The notes under the pieces were generated by a model. It was not told the origin of the DNA, did no database searches, and saw nothing but the letters and a program-made list of their open reading frames with translations. A stretch of DNA of 64,000 nucleotides from NCBI GenBank assembly GCA_963819735.1, contig CAWFXC010000001.1:2170001-2234000 (forward strand), given 5' to 3'. Position numbers and translations under genes: made by a program. This document shows, piece by piece, positions 26,142 to 35,349 of this stretch. Each line of letters opens with the position of its first letter. The first letter of the stretch is position 1. The DNA is from CAWFXC01 sp963819735. Lineage in GTDB: Bacteria; Actinomycetota; Acidimicrobiia; IMCC26256; DASPTH01.

Positions 26142-26759
26142 GTGCCCATCGGTGAGCGCCCACTCGACATCTCCGACCTCGATTCCGATCCCTTCGTGCA
26201 GTTCGGCAGTTGGTACGACGACGCGGTCGCCCACGGCGCGTTGCAGCCCGATGCGATGACCATCGCCAGCGCAACCGTGGACGCGCGACCCTCGGCCCGG
26301 ATGGTGCTCCTGCGCGGCGTCGACGCTCGCGGGTTCTGCTTCTTCACCAACTACGGCAGCCGGAAGGGCAGCGAGCTCGACGCCAATCAGCATGCCGCGC
26401 TGGTCCTCCACTGGCCCGAGGTCCTACGCCAGGTGCGGGTCACGGGCGGGGTCGCACGCGTCGACGACGCCGAGTCCGACGCGTACTGGTTCAATCGCCC
26501 GCGCCCGAGCCGCATCAGCGCGTGGGCGTCGGAGCAGAGCGACCCGATCGCAACGCGCGCCGAGCTCGAGGTGCGGGTGGCGGAGCTCGAGACCCGATTC
26601 GCCGACGGCGAGGTCCCGCGTCCGCCCGGCTGGGGTGGGTACCGCGTCGTGCCCGACGAGATCGAGTTCTGGCAGCACCGCGAGGATCGGCTGCACGATC
26701 GGCTTCGCTACGCACGCAACCGCGACGGCACGTGGAGCATCGACCGGCTCCAACCCTGA
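26142..26759 (+). CDS. pdxH: pyridoxamine 5'-phosphate oxidase
   Basis: A 205-residue FMN enzyme that oxidises pyridoxamine or pyridoxine phosphate to PLP. Conserved blocks are ARMVLLRGVDARGFCFFTNYGSRKGSEL, AALVLHWPEVLRQVRVTGG, WFNRPRPSRISAWASEQS and the C-terminal WGGYRVVPDEIEFWQHREDRLHDRLRYAR. The start is GTG 26142. It converges with the YihY gene, whose stop lies one base away. Confidence 0.96.
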   Translation: MPIGERPLDISDLDSDPFVQFGSWYDDAVAHGALQPDAMTIASATVDARPSARMVLLRGVDARGFCFFTNYGSRKGSELDANQHAALVLHWPEVLRQVRVTGGVARVDDAESDAYWFNRPRPSRISAWASEQSDPIATRAELEVRVAELETRFADGEVPRPPGWGGYRVVPDEIEFWQHREDRLHDRLRYARNRDGTWSIDRLQP

Positions 26760-26760
26760 G

Positions 26761-27597
26761 TCAGCTGCGGCGCTCGGCATCGTCGTCGGGCAGTGCGGGC
26801 CCCGACCCCACCACCGGGTCGGTGCCGTGGCGACGTTCCCAGCCGATCACTTCGATCACGCTCACGAGCACGACCAGGCGGCCGAGCACGAGCAGCCACG
26901 TCAACAGCGCGAACACCACACCGAGGGTGCCGTAGAGCGCCGACGACCGGGCCACCAGCACGGGCACCACGTAGCCGCCGACCACCTTGAGGATCTCCAG
27001 CCCCACCGCGCCGACGAGCGCGGCGGGGAGCAGCGCGCGCCAGGGCACCCGTCGGTTGGGGAGCACCCACGAGGTCCACAACCACAGGAGCGTGTTCACG
27101 CCGATGCTCACGACGAGCAGCAGCGGCGCGAGCCAGTTTGGGAGTGCGGCGATCGCGGCGGTGGCGGCACCGCCCACGGCCAGGAGCACCCCCGCGCCCG
27201 CGAGCCAGCCGAGACCGACGAGTCGCGCCCGGGCGACGCGCTGCGGCACTCGCCACGCGATGTCGTACGCGGTGCCGATAGCCACCGCGAAGCTGCTCCC
27301 GACCCACACGAGACCGACGAGCCCGACCACGCTGGCGACCCGGGCGCTGTTCTGCGCGGTCGCGACCGCGTCGGTGACGGTCTTCGCCGCCGAGCCCGTC
27401 ACGCCGAGGAAGCTGACGATGTCGGCGGCCACGTGATCGTTGTCGGACGAGAGGAAGCCCACGATCGCGACCGCGAGCACCGCCAACGCGAACAGGGCTA
27501 CGAAGCCGTAGAGCGTGATCGCGGCCGCGGTGGCGCGCCCGTTCAATTCGCTGTAGCGCTGGTAGATGGCGCGCAGCCGCGCCACGATGTCGTGCAA
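26761..27597 (-). CDS. YihY/BrkB-family membrane protein
   Basis: A 278-residue integral membrane protein with about six hydrophobic segments and the family pattern: RATAAAITLYGFVALFALAVLAVAIVGF early, ARVASVVGLVGLVWVGSSFAVAIGTAYDIAW in the middle and YGTLGVVFALLTWLLVLGRLVVLVSVIEV late. The family was once called RNase BN, but that is not supported; its role is unclear. The C-terminus is a hydrophilic tail of about 25 residues. Confidence 0.87.
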   Translation of the reverse strand: MHDIVARLRAIYQRYSELNGRATAAAITLYGFVALFALAVLAVAIVGFLSSDNDHVAADIVSFLGVTGSAAKTVTDAVATAQNSARVASVVGLVGLVWVGSSFAVAIGTAYDIAWRVPQRVARARLVGLGWLAGAGVLLAVGGAATAAIAALPNWLAPLLLVVSIGVNTLLWLWTSWVLPNRRVPWRALLPAALVGAVGLEILKVVGGYVVPVLVARSSALYGTLGVVFALLTWLLVLGRLVVLVSVIEVIGWERRHGTDPVVGSGPALPDDDAERRS

Positions 27598-27650
27598 GGA
27601 TCGCCCTCAGGGGTTCCGGCGCGGGACCTGCATGTATACCTTGCGCATCC

Positions 27651-27686
27651 CGAACGGAAACGCGAACCGAAACGCGAACCGATTCC
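27651..27686. repeat. three tandem 12-bp repeats upstream of a small gene
   Basis: CGAACGGAAACG, CGAACCGAAACG and CGAACCGATTCC follow one another directly, 37 bases before the ATG at 27723 and 54 bases before the divergent YihY start. Their position between divergent genes makes a regulator-binding site possible; nothing else supports it. Confidence 0.6.
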
Positions 27687-27722
27687 CGACGCAACCGTGG
27701 ACCCGACCGGAAGCAGGAGCGC

Positions 27723-27980
27723 ATGCGACGTTCGATCGACGACTCCATCGACGACCATCCCGACGACGACGACGAACGGCCGCCCGTCTCCTGGGCGATC
27801 GCCCTCAGCGACGACTGCGACGCGTGCGGGATGGGGGAGTTGCGCGTGGTGCTGACGGTCGAGGAGGCCGGTCAGGCCGGATTGGGGCTGATTGCCCACC
27901 TGGCACCGCCCACCGCCCGTCGGCTGCGGGCCGCGATTGCCGCCGCCCTCCGCGAGATCGGCGAGGATCCCGGGCCATAA
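27723..27980 (+). CDS. small acidic protein with CxxC, unknown
   Basis: An 85-residue protein. It begins with an Asp-rich stretch (IDDSIDDHPDDDDE), has a single CxxC (DDCDACGMGE, a possible zinc or redox site) and a helical C-terminal half (PPTARRLRAAIAAALREIGEDPG). No family recognised. It precedes a small membrane protein gene by 9 bases, suggesting co-transcription. Confidence 0.6.
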   Translation: MRRSIDDSIDDHPDDDDERPPVSWAIALSDDCDACGMGELRVVLTVEEAGQAGLGLIAHLAPPTARRLRAAIAAALREIGEDPGP

Positions 27981-27989
27981 GGTACGGGG

Positions 27990-28232
27990 ATGGCGCCCGA
28001 GACCACGCGCAAGCTCAAGCCCGGACAGGCGGCGGCGATCTGGGGAGTCGTGGCCGCGGCGTGGGCGATCTTCGTGCTCCCGTGGCTCTTCGGGTCGATC
28101 GCCATCGCGCTCGGCGCGTTTGCGTGGCGCCGGGGCGAGGAACGTGGGAAGTGGATCATCGTCGCCGCCGTCATCTGCATCCTGCTCGGCTACGGCCTCG
28201 GCCTCCTCCCCGACAAGTTCGTCCAGAACTGA
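27990..28232 (+). CDS. small two-segment membrane protein, unknown
   Basis: An 80-residue protein with a basic N-terminus (KLKPGQAAAIWG) and two hydrophobic segments (AAAWAIFVLPWLFGSIAIALG and WIIVAAVICILLGYGLGLL) separated by RRGEERGK. It resembles small DUF4190-like membrane proteins. It is the last gene of the gene-dense core before the accessory region begins. Confidence 0.6.
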   Translation: MAPETTRKLKPGQAAAIWGVVAAAWAIFVLPWLFGSIAIALGAFAWRRGEERGKWIIVAAVICILLGYGLGLLPDKFVQN

Positions 28233-28899
28233 ACAGCCGCATTTCTGACCTGCGGTGATGCGCCGAAACTGGCGCTGACCTGCATTTTTACCTTCCGTCA
28301 GTTCTCGTCAGTTCCTACCGTTTCTCGACGTGCTGAGGACTGAATGAGGACCAACGTTGGCCGCCGGCGCACGCAGGCGGGCCCACCGATCGCGCCGGCC
28401 ACGCCCCTCCCAGGGGACAGAGCACAAGGGAAGTCTCGGCCGTCTCAGCTTCCCGAGCTGAGAGCGCGAGTTCGGGTCTCGTCACCGCCTTCACCCGAGT
28501 CTCGTACTGGAACGGGCTTCGGCTTCCGTGACGCGTGTTCCGACTCCGCCTGCGCGTTCGATCGCGCGTCGCACGGTCCGGTTGGCATTTGATTCGTTGG
28601 CTCTGCTGTGACTGCCAGGCTTGCGGGTCTCGCGGGCCGCCCGATCGGACTATGGATCACAAGGTTCGGTGTTCGAATCCCTCTGAACACACTGACGAGT
28701 GCGACACGAGAGAACGCAAGGGGCAAGACACTGCCCATAACGCGAACACACCGATAGTGGGGTGGACCTGAAGCCCCGCGATCCGTTCCGCGTAGGTTCG
28801 CCGGGGTCGTCCGCTTCGCTCAGCGCCCATCAGGACTGGCCGCCTTGGTCGCACTTCGCGGCCCGGCGGCGAATCGGAAGTACCAGACCAGCGGAACGC
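28233..28899. other. gene-free boundary region
   Basis: No convincing gene. It holds a short direct repeat (cgtcagttct/cgtcagttcc near 28297) and, at 28669-28690, GTGTTC and GAACAC flanking a 10-base loop within a tRNA T-arm-like stretch (gttcgaatcc). No matching acceptor or anticodon stem is visible, so it is not a working tRNA. The dense chromosomal layout ends here and the accessory region starts. Confidence 0.5.
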
Positions 28900-29538
28900 T
28901 CACTCGGGGTGAAACAAAAGGCGTCTGATCTCTTGGAACGGTACGACGAGGTAGATGGCGATGCCGAAGTAGAAGGCTACGGCGACGGGGGGCACCGCGA
29001 GACCGATGAGGATCGCGACCACATACACGATCAGGACGGCCAGGTTGCTTCGCCCGGATTGCTCGGGTTCCTCACGGTCCCCGGAGTTGTATAGCTGTTC
29101 GCGTTTAGCGTATTCGTCGAGCGCGAACCCGAAGATGCGAATGGCCAGCAGTGTGAGCCCGTACATGGTGACGAACACTCGCTCGCCGTTGACGTCGTGG
29201 AGCGCTTCGGCAACGAGCCGTGTCGGGAAGGGCAAGAAACCCACGCCGAGCAGGACGAGGAGGTTGAGTCGCAGCAGGATCGCGTCGGCCCGAGCGAGAC
29301 GATCCGTCAGCGCGGTATGGGCGAGCCACGCGCCGCCGATCGTGAGGAAGCTGACGAGGTAGGCGAGGTAGTAGGGCCACGCTTCGAGGACCTGCTTCAG
29401 TGGGCTCCCGGGCGGATGGAGCGCGATGTCCAAGACGAGCAGCGTGGTCGCGATGGAGAACACACCATCGCTGAACGCTTCGAGCCGTGTCTTACTCAAC
29501 GGCAGCGCCGCACCGGGTACATCTTCTTGGTTCGACAC
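28900..29538 (-). CDS. TMEM175/DUF1211-family potassium channel-like protein
   Basis: A 212-residue membrane protein. The family hallmark TRLEAFSDGVFSIATTLLVLDI (with the FSDG motif of the pore helix) is at residues 17-38, followed by about five more membrane segments, including LVSFLTIGGAWLAHTALTDRL. Bacterial relatives form K+-selective leak channels, usually as tetramers. The C-terminus is short and basic. It reads divergently to nothing nearby and follows the gene-free region. Confidence 0.88.
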   Translation of the reverse strand: MSNQEDVPGAALPLSKTRLEAFSDGVFSIATTLLVLDIALHPPGSPLKQVLEAWPYYLAYLVSFLTIGGAWLAHTALTDRLARADAILLRLNLLVLLGVGFLPFPTRLVAEALHDVNGERVFVTMYGLTLLAIRIFGFALDEYAKREQLYNSGDREEPEQSGRSNLAVLIVYVVAILIGLAVPPVAVAFYFGIAIYLVVPFQEIRRLLFHPE

Positions 29539-29590
29539 TCGACACTCCGTCAGTTCTCACGCCGCGCCCGACTCGTGAAACGGGATTAGA

Positions 29591-31018
29591 TCAGACGCCC
29601 TCAACTGCTTCGAGTCGTCCGGAGTGAATCGCTCCGCAGAACGCTTGGTAGTCGTGCTCGTTCTGGTCTGCGTAGCGCTTCGAGAAGTCGGCGATCGACT
29701 GGTCGAACTTGTCCTTGGTGCCGAGGTACGCGGCGAGCGCGATCGGGTCTCCGGATCGGGCGTGCGCCCGTGCCAGGGTCTGCCCGCAGAAGCGCGCGTA
29801 CATGGAGAGAGTGATCGGAGCCATGGTCTCGACCACTGCCGAGCCTTTCATGTCACGCAGTTGTCGCCAGTAGAGGTACCGATTGGCCTCCGCCCCTTTG
29901 GTCCAGCCGAGGTAGATGTCGCTCGCGGCCTGCATGATCCGTTGGCCCTGTACGACTCGCTCACCGGGCTGGTGGTAGCGGCTCTTGGGGAGGTAGTCCT
30001 CCAAGACCGACGCAGTTGCTCCCTTGACCTGCAGGAACAGCGGGTCCTGTTGATCGCGGCCCTGCAGCAAGACGATGAACGCTTGGGTGCCGACACTGCC
30101 GACACCCACGACCTTGCGGGCGACATCGACGATTTCGAATCGTTCGAGCAGGTGTCGCCGGTCGTCCTGCAGGGTCGCGCGATACGCGCGGAACTGCTCG
30201 TGGATCGTGGCTGTGAGTTCGTCGGCAGACATGCCGCGGGCTGTAGCGAGGTCGCGGGCGGGGACGACCACTGGCGGCTGGCTGACGATCCGGTACTGGC
30301 CATCGACCAGTTCCGCCAGTTTCGACAGGGCCTGCAAGCTGTCACGGGTGCGTGCCTTCTCCGCGTTCTTCCGGGCGTTCTTCTCCGCGGTCTTCGCCGC
30401 CTTCTTGTCCGCGCCCTTGACTGAGCTCGTCATCGCCGCCAGAGCCGCCATCAGGTCCGCTTCGGAGAGGTGCGCGTACCAGACGTCCATCGTGCCCATC
30501 GCCGCGAACCCGGCCATCGCCTCCCGATACGACGTCGCGGCCGCGAGCGTTGCGTCGCGCGCCTGCGGGTCGGTGAAGCCGTTGTTCCGTGCCGCGATCG
30601 TGAAGCTCGCCGCCATACGCTTCACGTCGTACTCGAACGGCCCCGGCAGCGTCTCGTCGAAATCGTTGACGTCGAACACCAACGCTCGCTCCGGCGACGC
30701 GAACACCCCGAAGTTCGACAGGTGCGCGTCACCACAAAGCTGGACGTTCAGGCCGGCCGTCGGCGTGTCCTTCAGATCCGCGGCCATGATCTTCGCCCCG
30801 CCCCGGTAAAACGTGAACGGCGACACCATCATGCGTCCGTGACGCACCGGCACCAGATCCGCCTCACGCGTCGCGTCCTGCTCCTCCAACAACGCCACCG
30901 GATCCGGCCGATCCGCAGCCGGTGACCACCCCGCATGGTCCGACAACCGTGTCCGCTTGCGAGCAGCTTTCCCCAACGCCACACGCTCGTCGACACTCAA
31001 GTGCTTGATCTCGTACAT
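29591..31018 (-). CDS. DUF2252 protein
   Basis: A 475-residue protein of the DUF2252 family, a kinase-like fold of unknown substrate. Visible signatures are PVRHGRMMVSPFTFYRGGAKIMAADL, LNVQLCGDAHLSNFG, VFDVNDFDETLPGPFEYDVKRMAASF and VGVGSVGTQAFIVLLQG; the GDAHLSN and DFD parts resemble aminoglycoside phosphotransferase catalytic and metal motifs. A Lys/Ala-rich helix (residues about 210-225) is inserted in the middle. It follows the MFS transporter gene by 104 bases on the same strand. Confidence 0.9.
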   Translation of the reverse strand: MYEIKHLSVDERVALGKAARKRTRLSDHAGWSPAADRPDPVALLEEQDATREADLVPVRHGRMMVSPFTFYRGGAKIMAADLKDTPTAGLNVQLCGDAHLSNFGVFASPERALVFDVNDFDETLPGPFEYDVKRMAASFTIAARNNGFTDPQARDATLAAATSYREAMAGFAAMGTMDVWYAHLSEADLMAALAAMTSSVKGADKKAAKTAEKNARKNAEKARTRDSLQALSKLAELVDGQYRIVSQPPVVVPARDLATARGMSADELTATIHEQFRAYRATLQDDRRHLLERFEIVDVARKVVGVGSVGTQAFIVLLQGRDQQDPLFLQVKGATASVLEDYLPKSRYHQPGERVVQGQRIMQAASDIYLGWTKGAEANRYLYWRQLRDMKGSAVVETMAPITLSMYARFCGQTLARAHARSGDPIALAAYLGTKDKFDQSIADFSKRYADQNEHDYQAFCGAIHSGRLEAVEGV

Positions 31019-31122
31019 GACAACCCTCTCTCACTATCGGACACTTCAAATGTGTAGCCAACCAATCGCGGCGCAGCGGCTCGGCAGATTGCGCTTGGCG
31101 ACGCGCGGCGCGCGGGACGGGG

Positions 31123-32749
31123 TCAGGTCGACGCCACGGCGGGATCGGCCTTCTTGCGGGAGTCAGGTTCTTCGTGGGGCAGTTCACCCGTGAATGCGAG
31201 GGAGATGAGGGCCAGGAAGGCGGCGCCGAGGAGTCCGGCTTTGAGTGCTCTGAGTTGCGCGGTCTCGTAGTCGTCGACCACCGCGGTCGTAGTGGCCTGG
31301 TCGAGGCCGGATTTCTTAGCGGCGCTTTCAACCTGGTCGGACGAGACGAAGGTGAGGCCGTCGCCGGCGGCGACACCGACTTGGTTCGAGACCTCTGCGC
31401 TGATGCGCGAGTCGTGTTTGACGGTTGAGGTGAAGGTGTTGGTCAGTCCGATCAGCACGATGGCACCGATGAACGCGACCCCGAGCGCGGAGCCGAGCTG
31501 CTGACCGGTGAACTGCAGGCCGCCGGCCTCGCTACGACCCGACTCCTCAACCGATGACTGGATCACGTTGCCCAGTTGGGAGATCATCAGGCCCATCCCG
31601 ATACCGAGGACAGCCATGCCGATCGCGAATCCGGCACTGTTGAGCGTGGGCTTGATCGTCGCGAGCAGGATGAGCACACCGGCTGTGGTCACGACGAGGC
31701 CGGCCCGGACGATCGTGCGCACGGGGAAGCGGTTCGACAATCGCGCGCCGAGTCCTGCGGTCACCAGCATGGTGATCGAGATGGGAAGCATCCTGATCCC
31801 GGTATCGAGCGCGTTGAGTCCGAGGACCAGCTGGAGATACAACGGGACGACGAAGAACGTGCCCATCAGGATCAGGTTCTGGCTGAAGAGCCCGATGACA
31901 CCGGACCGCACCGGCGGGATCCGGGCGAGGGAGAGGTGGATGAGTGGGTCGCGGTTCGTTGTCTCGCGGTGGCCCTGCCATTTCACGAAACCCCACAGCA
32001 CAACACATCCGGCGCCGATGACGAACAGGGTGAGCGAGAACCCGAAGATCGTGACCGGCGAGTTCTTGGGTTTGAGCCATCCCCAGGTGCTCGACTCGAG
32101 CACGCCGAACACGAACAACCCCAGACCGGACGCGGACAGCACCGAGCCGACACCGTCGAGCTTCGGCGTCGGCGTCGGGCCGGGGGCGTCTTTCACCTTG
32201 CGCGTCATGAACAAGATGAACGCAGCGATGAAGACCTCGCCGACGAACACGACCCGCCACGTCAGCTCCGTTGTCGCCCAGCCACCCACAATGGGCCCGA
32301 CCGCGATGCCCGCACCGGCGACGCCGCCGATCACCGCATACGCAGCCTTACGGCTGGTTCCTTCAAAGTTGCCGGCGATCAACGCCGCGAGCGCGGGGAA
32401 CACGAGCGCGGCGCCGACGCCTTCGAGGATCGACCAACCTCAGCGCGAGGACGGCCACCGACTGCGATGCTGCGGTCAGCGCAGAACCACACGCGTAGAT
32501 GATCAAACCGATGACGAACGCCCGACGACGGCCGATGATGTCACCGATCTTCGCCCCGGTGAGGATCAGCATCGCCATCACCAGGCAGTACAGGGTGATG
32601 ACCGCCTGAATCGTTGTCACCGTCGTGTGGAAGTCCTTCACCAGCTGACTGATCGAGACGTTCATCACCGACTGATCAAGCACCATGAGGAACTGCGCCG
32701 TCGCCAACGCGACCAGCGCCGCCCCACCCTTACCCATCTTGGTGTTCAC
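31123..32749 (-). pseudogene. DHA2-type MFS drug transporter split by a frameshift
   Basis: Two overlapping frames together make one 14-segment transporter. The first (32749 down to about 32435) carries the N-terminus LDQSVMNVSISQL and the MFS motif GAKIGDIIGRRRAF. The second (from about 32435 to 31123) continues with EGVGAALVFPALAALIAG, motif C AGIAVGPIVGGW and the remaining helices. The switch lies at about 32430-32440, just after SVAVLALRL. Total length about 540 residues is normal for EmrB/QacA-like pumps. Real inactivation and an assembly indel are both possible. Confidence 0.8.
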
Positions 32750-32877
32750 AACGCTCCCACCCGACCACCCGGTTCGAGTTCACACCGATCGACGATCAGG
32801 TGGATTCGTCGCGTCATCGGATCGCGCAAGCACCCGGGCCGGCGACGGCGATTGACTTCCCCGTTACCCATTGACGG

Positions 32878-33120
32878 CTATTCGTTGACCGTCACCACGT
32901 CGACCATGACAGGCCGCGTGAGGATGTAGCTGAATACTCCGATAACTGGAACGAACACGATGAACAGGAACCAGAGTGCCTTGGCGAGGCCATGGTGGTC
33001 GCGGCGTCGGAAGTTGTCGATGAAGCACCAGATCACGATGACGATCCACAGGACGAACAGCGCAAACATCAACAGCGACCAGAAGACACTGAGGAGCGGA
33101 TAGTCGTAGGCGAGTACCAC
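32878..33120 (-). CDS. small PLDc_N-type membrane protein
   Basis: An 80-residue protein from GTG 33120. Two hydrophobic segments (FWSLLMFALFVLWIVIVIWCFIDNF and LWFLFIVFVPVIGVFSYIL) joined by RRRDHHGLAKA match the phospholipase D-nuclease N-terminal-like (PLDc_N) small proteins common in actinobacteria. No catalytic part is present. Function unknown. Confidence 0.75.
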   Translation of the reverse strand: MVLAYDYPLLSVFWSLLMFALFVLWIVIVIWCFIDNFRRRDHHGLAKALWFLFIVFVPVIGVFSYILTRPVMVDVVTVNE

Positions 33121-33263
33121 GTATGACCTCCTGAATCAGCCGCACGAGGGGCTGGGATGAGTTGGCAGAGCGCGCACACCGAAGGCAGGCCCGGAACAGC
33201 GCGGCCAGCACCCGAGATTCGCGAGCGATCCCGGCTCAGGGTTGGCGCACAACACCCAAGGGT

Positions 33264-33593
33264 TCAGTCGTCTCCGGCTTCGAGCTCGGCCTCGATCGCC
33301 AACGCCTCGATCGCAAACCCGAGGGCCCGCGCCAGATTGCCTGCTGCGGTCACTACCCGAGCCGTGCCGACGATCGGCGCGACGGCGATGAGCACACCTT
33401 GGACATCTTCGAGGGTGATGCCGACATCGATCGCGGTTCCGGCGTTGACGAGGTACGAGGCAGGGGGCGCGCCGACCGCCGCGAGCGCGGCGATGCGGGC
33501 GAGCATCAACTCTCGGGCCTCGAGATCGCAGGCCTCTACCGATGCCGCAGTCATGACGGCCAGGGTGTCGAGGAGAGGAGTGTCTTCAGCCAT
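33264..33593 (-). CDS. carboxymuconolactone decarboxylase/AhpD-like protein
   Basis: A 109-residue helical protein from ATG 33593. ELMLARIAALAAVGAPPASYLVNAG and ITLEDVQGVLIAVAPIVGTARVVTAAGNLARALG follow the carboxymuconolactone decarboxylase family layout, but the redox CxxC of AhpD-type members is absent. So a peroxidase-partner role is unlikely. Confidence 0.7.
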   Translation of the reverse strand: MAEDTPLLDTLAVMTAASVEACDLEARELMLARIAALAAVGAPPASYLVNAGTAIDVGITLEDVQGVLIAVAPIVGTARVVTAAGNLARALGFAIEALAIEAELEAGDD

Positions 33594-33636
33594 TGCCAGA
33601 TCCTTTCGTTGCACGCGCGCGGCGTGATTGGGTTGA

Positions 33637-34205
33637 TCAGATCGAGTTCTTGAGTTTCTGGCACGACGCGGAGCTCTTGAAGGCCTTCTGAAGTTGGCCA
33701 TTGGGCTTCAAGCCCTTACGTGTCGTGCCGGTGCTCTTCACTTGGTCGGCGGCTTTTCCGATGTCGCTACCCACCTCAGCAAGCGAGCCGGCGACTTCGA
33801 CCGGGCTCGAGCCCGGGCTCGCCAGCGTCTGTTGGATACCGCTCGAGAGGCCCTGCAACTGCGCGACGAGCTTGCTCACTGCCGTCTTGGCCTTGGAGCC
33901 ATCACCGGTCGAAGGGGTGCCGAGCGCATCGACGCTCGATGTCAGCGTGTCGGTCGCCGTCTTCACGCCCGTCTCCGCCTGGGTGGCGGCGGCGTCGAGC
34001 GACCCGGCGCCCTTCAGGCCCTTGACCGTCGAGTTCACCGAGTCCAACCAGGTCTGCACCGACGAGCACACGCCGTTCGCCGCGTCCTCGTGGTGGTGGA
34101 GGAACTCTGCGCGGCCGCCACCGTCGCGGGAACCAACGCGAATGCCACGATCACCAACGCGATCACACCGCTCCGGACACGTCGCACGTCCTCGTCTCCC
34201 ATCAT
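33637..34205 (-). pseudogene. secreted helical protein with apparent frameshift after the signal peptide
   Basis: The signal peptide (VRSGVIALVIVAFALVPATVAAA) is read from ATG 34205 or 34202, while the mature part (VCSSVQTWLDSVNSTVKGLKGAG ... KSSASCQKLKNSI) is in another frame ending at 33637. The switch is near 34085. The mature part is helical and Ser/Thr/Lys-rich with one Cys near each end, which could form a disulfide. No family recognised. With a one-base correction it would be a normal exported protein of about 185 residues. Confidence 0.6.
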
Positions 34206-34308
34206 GTCGGCTGCTCACCGCAAACGAGCGGCCGCCGCGCCGCTCGATCTTCGAGCCCACGCGGAGCGGGGACGACCACACCTGGTGGTGTGATCGACCC
34301 CGACGCGG

Positions 34309-34821
34309 TCAGCTGGCTCCTTTGGCCGCTTCCTGAACCGCTTGATCGATGTCCTTCGAGTTCACGTCGTCAAGCTCTTTGGTCACGTGCTTCTCGGCTT
34401 TCAAGTCGGCCTTGTCGAGCGCCGCTTCGATCGTGGACTCCCCAACGATCACCAGCGCGGCCTCGCCAGTGTCGATGAGCTCGCCGAACTCCTTGACATC
34501 AGCCCGAGACATGCCTTTCCACAGATGGGCACCCACCCCGCCGGCCGTCGCTCCCACAACCGCGCTCCCAATCAACGCAGGCGGAAACAGGATCCCGACC
34601 ATCGCGCCGACCGCGGCGCCGCCCCACGCGCCGTGACGGGTGGACGTCTCGTCCTTGTTGACGTGAACCTTCCCGTTCTGGTCCTTAGTAACCACCGAAG
34701 CGTCATAGGTGCCGACCGCACCCGCCGCATGCAGGTCCTTCACGATCGAGTAGTCGTCACGTGCCGACATCTCATCGGGGTACGTAGCGACATACACGAA
34801 CACACCATCAGGCTTTGCCAT
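34309..34821 (-). CDS. DUF1269 membrane-associated protein
   Basis: A 170-residue protein. VFVYVATYPDEMSARDDYSIVKDLHAAG and KDETSTRHGAWGGAAVGAMVGILFPPALIGSAVVGATAGGVGAHLWKGMSRADVKEFGELIDTGEAALVIVGE match DUF1269: a Gly/Ala-rich hydrophobic middle that probably packs in or on the membrane between two soluble parts. Function unknown; such genes often sit in stress islands like this one. Confidence 0.85.
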   Translation of the reverse strand: MAKPDGVFVYVATYPDEMSARDDYSIVKDLHAAGAVGTYDASVVTKDQNGKVHVNKDETSTRHGAWGGAAVGAMVGILFPPALIGSAVVGATAGGVGAHLWKGMSRADVKEFGELIDTGEAALVIVGESTIEAALDKADLKAEKHVTKELDDVNSKDIDQAVQEAAKGAS

Positions 34822-34977
34822 GTTCTCTCTCCTCTGTTTGGTCGTCAGTGGGCGTGGTTGAAACACAGACTCGAGGTGTTCGCGCCAGCGGACATGAACT
34901 GACGAAGCGAGCCTGAATCAGCGACGGCGACGGGAATAGAGCCGAACGTCCCTTCGAGGCGATCCGATGAACGCGGC

Positions 34978-35190
34978 TCACGGGGTGTCGTCCCGGATGA
35001 GGCGGACGTCAACGAGGTCGAGACCCAGCGAGTTGACGCGTTCGAGGACGCCATGGAGCGCGGCTTGGTCCACGAACTCGCCTTGTAGCACCGTCAGTCC
35101 TTCTTCGCATCGCAGTTCAAACTCTGGAAATGCGGCGCGCGTCACCGGTCCCGGCTCGCCGCGGAATGCGAGCTCATAGGTATCGGTCAC
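34978..35190 (-). CDS. small conserved actinobacterial protein, unknown
   Basis: A 70-residue protein (TYELAFRGEPGPVTRAAFPEFEL ... VLQGEFVDQAALHGVLERVNSLGLDLVDVRLI). The pattern of a beta-strand start, LxGxxxDQAALHGxLERxxxLGL middle and VRxI end recurs in small actinobacterial proteins, as far as I recall without known function. It is divergent from the large LuxR-type regulator, separated by 159 bases. Confidence 0.6.
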   Translation of the reverse strand: MTDTYELAFRGEPGPVTRAAFPEFELRCEEGLTVLQGEFVDQAALHGVLERVNSLGLDLVDVRLIRDDTP

Positions 35191-35306
35191 GATGCTGCCA
35201 CCACCGCTTTCGTCGAGGTCCGGACGAACTCTGCGACTGTGATTACGCTCTCCCGCGATTGCCCTGAATCGCGTTCGCAGTATGCGAGCCGATGGGGTGA
35301 TCGGCT

Positions 35307-35326
35307 GTCACCCCGTTGGGGGTGAC
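35307..35326. promoter_or_regulatory. perfect 8-bp dyad upstream of the LuxR-type gene
   Basis: GTCACCCC and GGGGTGAC flank a 4-base GTTG centre, ending 23 bases before the GTG at 35350. It could be an operator or a hairpin in the 5' leader of the regulator mRNA. It lies inside the 159-base divergent intergenic region. Confidence 0.5.
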
Positions 35327-35349
35327 CTGCGAAGAAGGGAACCGAAATC

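Noticed and set aside
28619..28700. tRNA-like stretch with gttcgaatcc
   Set aside because: The T-stem does not pair in the tRNA register, no matching acceptor or anticodon arm is found, and the stretch instead forms a simple GTGTTC/GAACAC hairpin. No tRNA called.
28445..28738. Minus-strand frame at the core/accessory boundary
   Set aside because: Composition resembles spurious translations around tRNA-like sequence; no start signal or homology.
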